Origin: Aporophyla lueneburgensis
Lineage: Eukaryota; Arthropoda; Insecta; Lepidoptera; Noctuidae
Assembly (NCBI GenBank): GCA_932294355.1
Contig: OW028753.1
Coordinates: 4,657,501 to 4,721,500, forward strand
Direction of reading: 5' to 3'
Length of the DNA stretch: 64,000 nt
This document shows, piece after piece, positions 48,706 through 61,545 of this stretch (positions are counted from its first letter, which is position 1; the number at the start of each line of letters is the position of its first letter). Under the pieces are notes generated by a model. It was not told the DNA's origin, made no database searches, and saw nothing but the letters and a program-made list of their open reading frames with translations. A program made the position numbers and the translations under genes.

Positions 48706-49151
48706 CTAGCTTCTGCCCGCGACTTCGCCCGCTTCAAATTTTTGCTCCCCTTCCCGTCGCATCGATTTGCCTGCTAGTTTTCGTCCATTTTTCGTTGCTG
48801 CTCGCTCCTTTTGAGTTATAGTGAGTCAACCTTAAAAGATAGACATATGATCTCGCGGAATTTTTTTTAGAACTTTTTAAAAGAAACAATTCCGTCGTAC
48901 ATGATTTTTGCGTTACTTTAACCGTTTACGCAGCGCACGCAACGGAAACTCTCAAAAGGAATAAATTTTCCCCGTTTTTGCAACATTTTTCATTACTGCT
49001 CCGCTCCTCTTAGTTGTAGCGTAATGTTAATAGGCTACCCAACACAAAAATATTTTTTCAATTCGGATCAGTAGTTCCTGAGATTAGCGCGTTCAATCAA
49101 ACAAACAAACAAACAAACTCTTCAGATTTATAATGTTATATATAGTATAGA
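48706..49151 (-). mobile_element. Non-autonomous Helitron-like element in the 5' flank of copy 4
   Basis: Reverse orientation: ctagcttctgcccgcgactt at the left is the inverted CTAG end, and the right side has the inverted gaagagtttgtttgtttg block and 5' TC end. It inserted about 320 bp upstream of copy 4's ATG and is absent at the equivalent place before copies 2 and 3. Confidence 0.75.
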
Positions 49152-49470
49152 AGATACATTATAGTATATAAATTTTCAAGCCTATCATAGAAGCTGTGAT
49201 CTCCCCGCAGCATAAGTCAAACAGTTTTGTCGGCGATGTAATCTCAAAACTTATACTATCCTTATCTGCATAGTGTGCATTTAATACAATTTTGTTATAT
49301 AAAATCATTTAATTGATGTAGGTATGTGGCATTAATTGCCAAAAATTTACATTTCGATATTGATTTTTCCTGCTTTTGAACATCCGACCTTCCGAAACCG
49401 GCTGGCAATATACTCTACTCTAGCTTCTTCATCGTAAATCCAATTAGTCTGAATAATAACTAGACGAAAC

Positions 49471-52400
49471 ATGTTGTGTGTCGATAAAGCTATGTTTCTT
49501 TATTTATTTGTGTTTATTGTAATATGTGAAGCTCAGGGAAGGAGGCGGGTTCCTAAGGCCACAGTAGAAGCTTTGTATCCCAAAGGCTTTAGGATTAGTT
49601 TGATAGGTAAGACCGCTATTATGTGAAGAATCAGTTACAAACAAAATGAAACTGTTAAGTGTGGTTTTCCCTGCTTTTGTATTTCAGCTGCGGGAGAGTA
49701 TGCTGTGCCATTTTTTCATGCCAGTGAATGGACTAGGAACTGAAAGGCGGGCGTTTTAGGCGACTGCTTTACTAATTTGGACGTTTATATTTACGTTTTT
49801 TTATCATGACGAGTTTCTTTTACGCCACACCCTGTTCTATCGAAACATTACCAATATTGAACTGCGGGCTAAACATCGTAGAGCAGTGGTGGCCCAGTGG
49901 TACCGGCCGTCACTTATGAGTTAACTTGTTAATTATGAGTGTACTACGTGAACTCGACAAACGGATGTGCGAATAACACTTGTGCGACAAAACTGTACTC
50001 ACCATAGTTCGAATGCACGTTTGTGCGACACACTGAATCTAGTCGTTTTAGTAGGAGGTCACAGTTTTAACGTTACCTAACCTAGTGTACTATGTGAGCT
50101 TTAGTGTGTAGCAGTACAGTTTTGTCGCAAAAGTGTTATTCGCACATTAATTTGTCGAGCTCACATAGTACACCCGTTAATTATCGATTTGTTAGTTTGT
50201 TGGATTGGGATATATCTGGGTGCAATGAAGTCGACATTATCGGATGCTTTTTCTGTGTCGAGGAACGAGTACATAAATGCTTGTACTTGCTAAATAAGGT
50301 CGGTCATACGAGTATACATATGTATACCTATATCAGTTATTAGGCAAATCCCCGGAGAATCGCCAAAAATGTCATCAGATTGAACCACCAGTGGTTAGGT
50401 CATTTTGGTCTTCGGCTGGCAGCTAGTCTTACTTACTACAGGCTGGAGCTCACTAATGCCATTTTTGCACCATTGTAGAGCACCTTTGTAGAGTATGTCA
50501 AATTGCAACACCGAGACACACATAAAACACAGTTTGGTTTCGAAGTCAGGCAAGTAAAACACCATGTGAACAATCTCTCGACAGCTTGAACCGAACTTGA
50601 GAATCAGTAAAGCCTATAACTTGAGGAATTAATCTTTCTTTTTTAGATGACGGGTATTCCGATGTAGGATACCGTGTCAATATCAACAAAGAATTCAATG
50701 GACTAAGCGATGGTGATATAAAGCTATTTTTAGAAGAACCTAAACATGGGTACTGGGTGTACAAGAATAATGATGTTGAGCTAGAAGTTGGAGACACGAT
50801 TTTCTACTCGATAAGTTTTCTTAAAAATGGAGATGGATATAATATCTCAAAACTGAAACATACAGTTTCTGGTAAGTTTCGAATATTTGTACGACCACCA
50901 ATCTAATGGAAAATTGTGTTCTGCTGCTTTCGCCACTTTTTAGTCCCATAAAGAAAAACAAAGAACATTCGCTTATTCGCGAGTAACATGACGCAGCGAA
51001 AGAACACACACAAAAAAGAACAAGTTGTGGGAATATGCGTCACATCCTCGCAAAATAGCCATCGTTCGGCAAAATGATACACAAACACACGTATGTCTGT
51101 GCGCATTTTTGTCGTCTCCATATTCACTATCGCTGATAGAATGTCACTATGTAAACTACACATTACACCTTTTTAATGTCTGGTTCTATCTTTTTCCAGG
51201 ATTCGTCAAAGAAGATGGCACACCAGTATGCCGTGAGATTTCCAAAACCACGGTTCAAGGACAATCAAACATTTGCAAGAACCAGTTGATATTCAATGAA
51301 GACTTTGACCAAACGAGTATTAGGGAACTAAAGAAATGGGAAGTGATAGTTCAGTTTCCGACAGAACCGGTAAGTTTAGTGCAAAGGCACAAAAGAAAAA
51401 AAAAAGACTGCGAATTCACAGCTTAATTTGAATTTGACTTTACCTTTTAATTTAAAAGATAAAACTGGATTGCGGTTGATTGATAACATAGAACTTTCTG
51501 ATCGATTCTGTGTGGTGCGTGACAATATTAAATGGTCAATAAATATAAACCTAGTTATTGTTCACAAATACAACGTTTCTGATTTTACGAGCAAGATTAT
51601 CTTTTCAATTGAAGTAAGACTGAACACAAAGCGTTTCGTTATGTTATTTAAAGACTCGTTGTAAGTGCACCCCAGGGTGCCCCTACAAGAAGTCTTGCAC
51701 GCTTACACAAAATAATTTCAACATAAGTTGTGGATACATACGATAATCACGTCGCTATCTACTTCTCATGACAGGACTATCCCTTCAACGTGTACATTCC
51801 GGACAACACGGTGAGCTTTGAGGAGGGGTCCTTTGTCATCACTCCGGTGCTGACTGAGTCAATACGCGGGGAAGGATTCCTTCATCAGTCCCTGGATTTG
51901 GATGTCAGGTAAATACTAGTACTTCATTTGTTTTCTCTCGTATCAAGACCATCTTACGAGACGGCCACAAGCTAAACGTTCACGTAAAAGACCAATGAAA
52001 GAAGTTGTTTGGAACAAGCCGCAAGTCACCGCGCTTTCGTTCAGAGCATGACTAGAACCCACAAAACTCAATTTTTCAGCTAACACTGTGCGAGGATCAT
52101 AGTTAAGATTTTAGTGCTAAGTATAAAAAAAATATATATATCAATTTATTACACATACCAACCTTTCGGAATAAATGCTCTAAATATTAGGGTGGCCGCA
52201 TCATAATCGTTATCGTTTATTGACTTATAAAGAAGTTACATTATAATCAATCATATAGTTCAGAAGATCGAAGGCGTTTTGGAGGCTGTCTTATGTAATT
52301 CTGACGTTTGAATGTACTGATTCTCAGGCAGGTTTGAATAAATAACTTTTGATTTTGAAGCGGTCACAGAGACAGACGTGTAAAGCAACTTTGTTTTGCA

Positions 52401-55400
52401 CGATTTATTAATAAATAATATCGATTTCTTATTACCACTATCAAATTCCTTTAACATTCATAGATGCACAGGCAAGGCAGACTCATCAGAGTGTAGGCAA
52501 GTATCCTCAGGGGCTCAGATATTACCGCCAGTGACAACGGCGAAGATCACCACAAGACGCAGCTTCAACTTCATGTTCGGAAGGGTAGACGTGCGCGCGA
52601 AATTACCGTCTGGGAGCTGGATTATGCCCGGTTAGTAAATTACGACTTTTTATCAATTAATGTTTATTTAAGCTGAGACTATGGAGGACCTCAGTACAGT
52701 GCTCGATGACCTCAGTCGAGTTTCCGAATGAGTGAGTCTTAAAATGAACATGGACAAAACGAAGGTCCCAAATGACCATGTCCCACTCTCATAATGATCG
52801 GAGTGTAAAGTTACACTGTGTGTTGCCATTGGTGACATATGACACATTACTGACTAAAACCCAACCGTGTTCTTGCCTATATGCCAGGGCCACGGTAACT
52901 TATTCCAACAAATCTCGCGACTCTGGCAGGTATTGATCCTAGTGGATCCCTTCATTTTTGCTGACATCTCTTTGACGGTTGACACGGGCCTGGTTCTAAC
53001 CGGGCGGCAAGCTACCGATTGCCTACGATGGCCAGGAGTCCGCAATCGACTCCCGACATCCGGGGCGTCTCCTCCTGCGGCGGCAAGGGGCATGAGGGCG
53101 CACGGACTGCTTCTCCCTCATACGCTCCATCTTCTCCATCGCGAGCATTACTGTTTCAGATAATTTAGCCTAACTCTCAGTATGTAGCAATAGCCTGCAA
53201 AGTTTTTTCATTTTTTGGCAAAGACCTCTCAGACTTTGTTCTTGATCTCTCAGTTTCGCCTTAACTGAGTTGCTTTTTATTAACCACATAATTAACATTT
53301 TTCTGCTGCAGAAATCAACCTGGAACCGTCAGAAAACGCATATGGTCTTCAAAACTACGAATCTGGTCTGATGCGAATTGCTTTCGTCCGAGGGAATCCT
53401 GGTCTGGCCAAGAAGCTGTACGGAGGTCCCGTGCTCACTAACTCTGAACCATTCAGGTCAATGCTGTTGCAGGAGAAGATTGGCATTGATAACTGGCACA
53501 AAGACTACCACAACTACACCATAATTTGGAGACCAGGTACTGTTCTGAAGTCCGTTCTTTTTATGGCTCGAAAGCTGCTTCATAGTACAACTACACTGCG
53601 GAAAGGATATCGACTGTTCCGATCAATCTAGTATGGTGTATGGCGAATGAATTAGTCGACATTGATCGAATGCAATTTTATTTCATCTTTATATTGGAAA
53701 GAAAGATTAATTTTCAAGGAAAGACGTGACTGTAGACAATTTTCTATATTATTAAGTACCTGGTACTTTTTGACAGGCCTACAGTGTCCTCCCATATCTA
53801 TTAACACTATAATTTGAAAACATTGTATTAGCCAATTATTTTTAAAAGAGTAAACATTGAGTTTCTTGCCGGCTCCTCTCCATAGGAATCAACAAATTCT
53901 TCTGGCTTCTTCTGTTTCCGAAGTGTCCACGTAGGTTTACACATATTTTGATTTTGGATACTTGGTGTTTATTAAATGGTACTTGGTAATGGTACAAACT
54001 TTGTCATAAGCAAGCTTAAATAGTAATTATGATTTATTATTTAACTAACTTATTGTTTCAGATGGCATAGATTTGCTGGTGGATGGTGAGCAGTACGGTA
54101 CCGTCAACCCAGGCGCGGGTTTCTCTGAGATCGCGAAGAAGAACAACGTGCGCCATGCGTCGCATTGGCAGAGGGGAACTGTCATGGCGCCGCTGGATCA
54201 GATGGTACGAGAGATCTAGTATAAACTTAAAACAATTCAAAACTAAATGGGTTTTACTGGACTTAAAATAAATGAAAGTCTTATTATGAAGTGCCCAACA
54301 TGTTTTGAGCAAGCATTGTGATTAATGCTCGTGCTTTCTCTGTTGAAAAAGGAGACTTTGCCTTCCATTAATACAATTTATACTAGACTGGTGTTATCTA
54401 CTTAAATGTTATGTCATCATCAGCAGTTCAGGCAGTGGAGTGGGCCATAATCCACCACGCGGGCCCAGTGCGGGTTGGTAGATGTCACATGTCTTCGAAT
54501 TTTTGGTTCTAAGATGCTGATGTTTCCTCACGATGTTTTCCCTTACTGTTTTGAGAGCAGTGGTGATGAAATAATTTACATAAAAAGGAAAGCACCTGCT
54601 TGGGTTTGAACTCACGACCTACTACTGGTAAGTCGCGGCCGTTACCACTGGGCAACCAATGCCCCATGTAATAGGGGGCAAACCTATTTAGTACCTTTAA
54701 TCTGACACATGTTTTTTTTTTGGATGGGAAATCATCAAATGACTTCTCCCGCTCTGGGCGGAGCGGGAGGGCGTGTCAGACTTTTACTGACTAAAACCCA
54801 CCCGTGTTCCTTCAGTTGCCCATGTGCCAGGGTCACGGTATCTCTTTCGAACAATCTCGCGACCCTGGCAGGCATCAGTCCTAGCAATCTGACACGTGAT
54901 CATGCTCACTTAAATGTCTCACTGTACCATCAGTGCGTGTGTTGGACCTTTCGCTTCCCTACAAAATGGCTGAGTTGAACGGTGCTGATCCACGCGTCAA
55001 GTTCGTGAACGGGCGCCATCGGTTGAGATCGGTAATCTCCTAACTTCAAGGGCTTATTTTTTATCTTATAATTAGAATTATTTCTTCAATATATAAATTG
55101 TTCTCAAATACAGAAGCAACAAAAATATTGTACCCAGGATTTGTATACCTATGTATATTTTGATATATAAGAATGTCCTTGAAGTATCGTGCCCGTTCTT
55201 CTCGATAGAGATCTACATTTTGGAATGGAAAAAAGCTTCAATTTTCCGACTTACTGATCGACTTTTGTCGATTCAAAATTGCCTGTAAATGGTTTAATTG
55301 AAATAAATGCTTTGAGTTTGAGTTTAACACATCCAACTTCCTACAGAGGAAATCCTGATGGAAAAGGTTAATAACACAGCCCGATCTAAGAGTTGGCTTT

Positions 55401-55842
55401 CAGGATCTCCTGCTCAGCAGGAGCACTCGCAACCTCTGGACAGGAATTTACGTCCATATGTCCGATGCAGTCCAGACTAGCCTTTCCAAAACTGTCCAGG
55501 AATGTCTCTGCATTTTGTAACACGATATTTTTTAATTTAATGTTTGAAATATAAACTCCTTCTTATTTATTTTATATCAAATATGTATGACGTGCAAAAG
55601 TGATTCGTATCTCCTACTTACAGAATAAACAATTTCATTTCATTTTCTACTCCCAGTTCCACTTGACCCTCGGAGTTCGCGTGGGAGGAGTCAACGACTT
55701 CGCCGATGACTTGGAGGGCAAACCTTGGAGGAACAGTGCCAGTAAGGCAATGCTAGACTTCTGGAAAAACAAAGACTCCTGGCATCCTTCGTGGTATAAC
55801 AGTGATTTGAGGGTAGATTACGTGAGGGTATACGCTCTGTAA
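49471..55842 (+). CDS. Beta-1,3-glucan recognition protein, copy 4 (complete)
   Basis: Exons are 49471-49606, 50647-50871, 51200-51369, 51775-51908, 52464-52630, 53312-53536, 54062-54204 and 55657-55842. The frame is open, 461 aa, with the same exon sizes and phases as copy 3. Signal peptide MLCVDKAMFLYLFVFIVICE, CBM39 residues about 30-120, GH16-like domain about 140-461 without the glucanase catalytic motif. Exons 3-5 give virtually the same protein as copy 3, but exon 2 (CBM39) has eight amino-acid changes: E67D, E69D, Q72L, Y73F, D79H, W100S, H102S and T111N. W100 corresponds to a sheet tryptophan in the FYW motif of CBM39. Its terminal exon is type 8a. The upstream flank carries a Helitron-like insert, and its candidate kB site is altered (tgatttttcc). 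Likely secreted glucan sensor with changed ligand binding. Confidence 0.9.
49928..50184. mobile_element. MITE with 9-bp target duplication, intron 1 copy 4
   Basis: Paralogue of the copy 3 MITE. Element 49937-50175, flanked by gttaattat on both sides. Confidence 0.8.
52846..53160 (-). repeat. R1-clade LINE 3' tail, intron 5 copy 4
   Basis: Same insertion as 33307-33620 and 44521-44835. Confidence 0.65.
54412..54665 (-). mobile_element. tRNA-derived SINE, intron 7 copy 4
   Basis: Paralogue of 34828-35082. Confidence 0.65.
54712..54884 (-). mobile_element. R1-tailed short retroposon, intron 7 copy 4
   Basis: Paralogue of 35126-35299. Confidence 0.75.
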
Positions 55843-57051
55843 ATATTTTGGGCCCGATAAAAGAAGTCAAGTTAACAAGTTTTGTTTTATTTTGAAACCT
55901 GTGCAAAAAGGAAAAAAAAACCTGATCTATGTTTTACGTGTCTGCAGGCAAATAATCAAGTCGATGGGTTTGGTTAAGCTACGCTACCCGCTGTTGGTTC
56001 GTGGAGCGCACCATCCTTACCTACATACACCAAAAATTCTTCCGTACCTCGGACAGAACGTTAATTGTCCACGCACCCATGTGCACGTTCATTATACCGG
56101 CTGTTATTGTTGGATTTTTGACTGTCGTTAAAGATCGTCAGAAGCCCGAAAGTTCGACCAAAAAGTGTGACCCGAAAGTATTAATCCAGTATCTGGGTTG
56201 TGGAGGTCAAATGGGTAAGCGTTTCATGTTAAATGCTAGTATTTAGCTGCATCTAGTTAGATTGGAAGCTGACCCCAACATATGTGGGAAAAGGCTAGGC
56301 AGATTATGATAAAAAAATAAAAGATAAAAATAAAAAATAAATAAAAAAAACACACAATTACACACACTGGTAATACATTCGCTGTGCTCAAAAATTGGAA
56401 CTTTCAAAAGAAAATTAAAAGTCATTTCAATTAAAATCTTACAACTTAGCCATACTGTAATCAGTATTCTGATGTATACCTACGTCACATATTAATAATC
56501 ATATGTTTACAAGCCTGATATTGCTCACGTCAAGGTCAACAAGTTTTTTGCTACATTAGCAGTAGGACCGCCATTGATCTCATCACCTTTAAGACGGAAT
56601 ATGTAAATTTTGCGTGCAATTAACTTTATATTTTATTGCAATATTATCCGTCTCTCCACTAGTCTCTCTCTAAGGTGTATAACCCTCCGTCCCTATCCTA
56701 AGGGCACGTCTTTGCTATCACTATCATTACATCGCCCCTCTTCTTTTCCTTGATATACAATGGTCCCTTTAATGCAATGTCTTCAGAGTCTAGTGTAAAT
56801 CTTGCGGTTCATTCGATTAATCCAGTCTGGTCAAATCACGCTGGGGCCGATGCATTTCATTCATTCATTCATACATTAGTTCATTCAAGAAACTTTTGAA
56901 AGAACGACTGATTGAGCAGTATCTTAACATCGGATCCAGATCCGCATGTGCCGGACGTAAAGAGCCGCACCATCCCATTTCTTCCCGTGGGTGTCGTAAA
57001 AGGCGAGAGACTTACTAAAGAATGGGTAGCAGCGTTCTCTATGCATTTTAC
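55843..57051 (+). other. Downstream flank of copy 4
   Basis: No gene seen. It matches 36258-37440 downstream of copy 2, including the gctgaccccaacatatgtgg tail and the RTE-like tail, and is broken at 57051 by the nested insertions. The match resumes at about 62337. Confidence 0.7.
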
Positions 57052-57498
57052 TAGGGATGTTATGGATATGAAATTTCGGATACGGATTGGCTACGGATGT
57101 CGGAATGATTATTATACCGGATGCGGATACGGATACGGATATGAAATTATTACGGATTATCCGTTAGTTTCGGATAATTTCGGTTACGGATATTAAACTT
57201 TTAAGGAATTTCAAAAGTAAAATATAAATAGCTAATAAAATGGTTTTATTTAAATATATGTCACCATTTGGTAGGAATTACAATCAGTCTTTGAGTAATT
57301 ATTACAGCTATTTAAAATAAAAATGATTATAAATATAAACATATTGAGTATTATCTAATCTACCTAAAATAAAAATGTAATAACAAATCCGATATTATCC
57401 GAAACTTTTATTTCGGATTTGGTTACGGTTACGGATACATTTTTATATCGGATATCCGATAGCATCGGTTACGGTTACGGAGCTCCCTAACATCCCTG
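57052..57498. mobile_element. hAT-type MITE with (cggata)n subterminal repeats
   Basis: Ends tagggatgttatggat and, inverted, cagggatgttagggag. Flanks cattttac / catttttg fit an 8-bp duplication with two changes. Interior rich in cggatacggat and ttacggttacgg motifs at both ends, with an AT-rich middle. Non-coding. Confidence 0.65.
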
Positions 57499-57515
57499 CA
57501 TTTTTGTTCTTCAAA

Positions 57516-57904
57516 AACGAGCTGTTCGAGCGATTTACCAACTAGGTGCTAGAGTTTCTCTGAGAGATTTGTTTAAAGATATTGGTATTCTTACGGTGGC
57601 ATCACAATTCATCTTCGCCAACATCTTATATATTAGGCAAAATATTCACTTGTACACTAAAAACAGTGATTTTCATAATATTAATACTAGAAATAAGGAC
57701 AAACTACGAGCCCCCTTTCACCGGCTTCATAAGGTTCATAATTCTTTTGTTGGTCTTGGTATTACCTTTTATAACAAGCTTCCTTCTGCTTTGCTAGATT
57801 TGCAGTTTAATGAGTTTAAAGCTAAAGTAAAATCCAACCTTTGTTCAAAGGCATACTATTCTATCAACGACTACTTAAACGATAAGAATAGCTGGTCGCT
57901 GTGA
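57516..57904 (+). pseudogene. CR1-like LINE ORF2 C-terminal fragment
   Basis: The open frame reads VLQKRAVRAIYQLGARVSLR, then DLFKDIGILTVASQFIFANI, NTRNKDKLRAPFHRLHKVHN, SFVGLGITFYNKLPSALLDL, ending YSINDYLNDKNSWSL. This is the conserved extreme C-terminus found in CR1/L2-like LINE ORF2 proteins. Reverse transcriptase and endonuclease are missing because the copy is 5' truncated. Non-functional. Confidence 0.7.
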
Positions 57905-58869
57905 TTAACTCAAGACAATGTTTATGTTCTTTCAATCCAGAATTAGCTTTCCTACCAACAGTTTATATGGGTAGTTCATATAATTGTTTTTTTTTATTTC
58001 ACTAATTTTGTTAATTTATTTTATTTTCTTTTAATTTCATTTATTGTGGACATAATCTACTCATTACAATTATTGTAAATGAGTTGTATTGTAACATGTA
58101 GTTAGCTAGCGACCTCGTCAGCTGTTCATAATATTCTTGTCTCACCAACCGGCAGCAAGTTCGTCATGCTCCCTTAGATGTCACTGCTTGCGGTAGCGTC
58201 GGGGGTCGGGTTACCACCTTCCCTCAAATATGGCGAGGGGGGTAATGGCTGACCTTTGCGTTATGCTCGTGAACAGGTGCTGCTTGTGGTGACTGGTCGT
58301 CTTGCTGACCATGGTTTTTGTTATTGCTACTTGTATTAACTGTTATTTTATTTTGGTCCGGAGGTCCTTAGTTTAACTATTGTAACTTCAACTTAGCTGT
58401 ATGTATCAATTTGCATCGTTGAATATGTAAGCGGGCACGCCCTTTATGCCTGGAGGCTTTATTTACGTTTTAAGTTCTGTTTACGATTTTGTTTTATTAT
58501 TTATTTCAGCTTGAGTTTAGTTTTCAGTGTTTTGTTGGTGGTATATTGGCGTGTGCTAGCTGACATATGTGAATAATGTATGTTTTGTTTTATAATATTA
58601 ATAACCAGAGATGGGCCGAATGTGGTTTGAACCGAATCCGAACTTCGGCCGAACATTCGGTTAAAATGAAAAGTTCGGCCGAACTTCGGTTCAATTACGC
58701 GCGCTTTCTCGAGAGCGACACGTCGTGACTTGTTTATGCATTTACTTCAATTATTACTAGATGTACCCCGCCCGCACACCGCGCTCCCACCGCGTGGCCC
58801 GGAGCCGGCCGGTCACTGGTCAGTAGACATGCGCAAAATGTGTCAGTGAAAAGAAATGAATGAAGTATA

Positions 58870-59142
58870 TCTTTTGACTCAATGAAGTAGTCCACTCATT
58901 TAGTTCAGTACTTCATTTAGTTCAGCAAATCTGAACGAATCAATGAGATATAGAGCTCGCGTAGTGTGATACATTACTATGAATGATGCACTTCACTTAG
59001 TTCACTTTTATTTGTATCTCTCTTTTGACTCAATGAAGTAGTCCACTCATTTAGTTCAGTACTTCATTTAGTTCAGCAAATCTGAACGAATCAATGAGAT
59101 ATAGAGCTCGCGTAGTGTGATACATTACTATGAATGATGCAC
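58870..59142 (+). repeat. Tandem duplication inside the hAT 5' region
   Basis: 58870-58991 and 59021-59142 (tcttttgactcaatgaagta ... gaatgatgcac) are nearly identical at an offset of 151 bases. Confidence 0.85.
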
Positions 59143-59644
59143 ATCATTTTTATACGTATCTCGATTTTCCTTCATACTTTTATACAGGCTTAGGACTGTC
59201 GACCAAGAAATATGAAACGAATTAAAAAAAAAACAAATTGTCATGTGTGTGTAAGCTAGACGCGCGACACACACATAGTCAGCAAGGCGCCGCACGTCGT
59301 CGCTCGTCAGCCCGACGTCAGCCGACCGGCCGGCGATGTGACACGAACACGTACGAGTCATGCATGCGAGCGAAACGAATGCTGAGTTGGTGCGAGTGAA
59401 AGAAAGACTGAACTAAATGAAGTAGAGACACATTTGAATGACTACTGAAGGAAAGATAAGTTTATTTTGTGAAATGAAGTACTTCATTTCCTTCAATCGT
59501 TCGCGAACTACCCATGTCTACTGGTCAGTAGCAAATACGTCATCGGCGTGTCGCGTGCGATTGTTTACATTCAACAAAAATAATTGTTTTAAGTGGATTG
59601 ACGAGGTTTTAGGTGATAAGTTTCGTTACTGGCTTATTGCAAAA

Positions 59645-61545
59645 ATGAGTGCAAGGAAAAAATCAAGTGTTTGGACATTTTATACAGAAACTGACCAACT
59701 AAATAAAGTGAAATGTATCTTATGTGATTCGCTGATATCTCGCGGTGGTAGTGGACGTTCAGCGTCTACTTCTGCACTGAACAACCACCTTCGTGTGAAG
59801 CATAATCGAGAATATGTACAATTACAACATCCCGTACATTCGCCAAATCTGATCCTACCTTCAATAAGAGCTTCAACGTCGAACACTACTGAGGAGATAC
59901 CCGCAGTGGTAGAGTCATCATTACGTCAAGCGACCATTGAGGGCTCATTTGAAAGTAAGTGGAAAATAAATGATCCAAGGGCTAAACAAATTCACAGAGC
60001 CATAGCAGAAATGATCTGTGTGGATAATCAACCTACATCTGTTGTGGAAGATGCTGGATTTAATCGGTTGGTAGCCATATTAAAACCAAAATACCAGATG
60101 CCCAGCCGAAAATACATTATTGAAACGGTTATAGTTGAAATGTATGAACTATTAAAAAAGAAGATTTTCGACCAACTATCCGCAGCTAAAACGATTTCAG
60201 TTACAAGCGACATGTGGACGTGCATCAATAATATGCAGTGTTTTTTAAGTTTTACTGTTCACTGGCTTGACAATAATTTTGTACTGCAACATGGGGTGCT
60301 GCAAATGAAATCGTTTTCAGATCAGCATACAGCGCATAATATCCAGTGTGTCCTAGAAGAAATAGCCGATTCATGGAACATCTCAAACAAAATAAATATT
60401 ATCGTCACAGATAACGGCCGTAACATTGTGAAAGCCGTAAATGATAGTCGTTTTGAAGGAAAAACGTGCTTCATCCATACTTTGCAACGAGCAATTCACG
60501 GTGCTTTGGAAGCGCAGGAAAGTGTTAATGAAGCAATAGCGGCAGGGCGTCGTATAGTGACTCATTTCAATCATTCCAAACCGGCTCAAGAAAAATTGCA
60601 GCTGATACAGACTGAGCTCAACGCACCCAAGCACAAACTTATGCAAGACGTCAGCACCCGCTGGAATAGCACTTTTTATATGGCTGAAAGGTTACTGGAG
60701 CAAAAGAGAGCGATTTCGTTATACATATCTGACAACAGTAACACAATAAATTTTCAAAATTTGACAGAGAGACAATGGGATCTTCTTAAAGAATGTCTTG
60801 CCTTACTTCAACCTTTTGAAGAAATCACAAAAAAGATGAGCTCTGCCTACTCCTGCATATCAGAGGTCATTCCCAACTTTACGATTCTTTCGAGGTATTT
60901 GACCAAAGAAGAAGTTCAAGTGGCTTGTTCTAATGTGAACACAATGCGTTTGTCACTAAAAGAAGGACTGGATAGACGTTTTCGGGGGATTGAAGATGAC
61001 AAGTGCTATAGTCTAGCAACATTGATAGATCCGCGGTACAAAATGAATTTTTTTACACCAGGTAACGTGCCAATGATCAGACGAACTTTCCTGGCAGAAT
61101 TTGTAAGGAGGACCGAGGATATTGGTTCAAGCAGTGATGAAGAAGTTGTTCACAGAGATCCACATCATCGTCCACTAACGAAAACATACACAGAACGTTC
61201 TGGAGCTGCTACGAGGAACTAGCAGCAGTAAAGTTACCACTAGATGTAGAAGAAACCAAAAGTCCGATTGCGTCAGAGCTAGACAGATATCTCAATGAAG
61301 TTCTGCTACTCAAAGACCTATGTCCATATGGCTGGTGGGCTAAGAATAAAGACAAGTTCCCTAACATGAGTTATTTAGCTCGAATATATTTATCGGCTCC
61401 TGGAAGCTCTGTATATTCTGAGCGACTTTTTTCGGAGGCAGGAAACGTATACGAAAAAAAACGTAACAAACTTCTGCCAGATAAGGCAGAGGCTTTGGTG
61501 TTTTTGCACCATAACCTGCCTCTAGTAAATTTTAAATATGAGTGA
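59645..61545 (+). pseudogene. hAT transposase, one frameshift before the dimerisation domain
   Basis: The preferred ATG is 59645 (MSARKKSSVWTFYTETDQLN), which begins the BED zinc finger: C24, C27, H48, H53. The frame can be read upstream to 59438, but that part lacks family features. RNase-H-like core: SVTSDMWTCINNMQCFLSF (first Asp), IIVTDNGRNIVKAVN (second Asp), CFIHTLQRAIHGAL, DVSTRWNSTFYMAERLLEQK (the RW motif), and LLQPFEEITKKMSS (Glu region). The frame ends at 61222. The hAT C-terminal dimerisation domain continues in another frame from about 61198: FWSCYEELAAVK, YGWWAKNKDKFPNMSYLARI, SSVYSERLFSEAGNVYEKKR, stop 61543-61545. The break lies between about 61150 and 61198 and fits a single small indel. 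Such enzymes cut and paste DNA via hairpin intermediates. This copy is probably recently inactivated, or is a sequencing error. Confidence 0.85.

Noticed and set aside
59438..59644. N-terminal extension of the hAT transposase
   Set aside because: Family members begin near the BED finger. The extension overlaps the repeated 5' region and has no recognisable domain.
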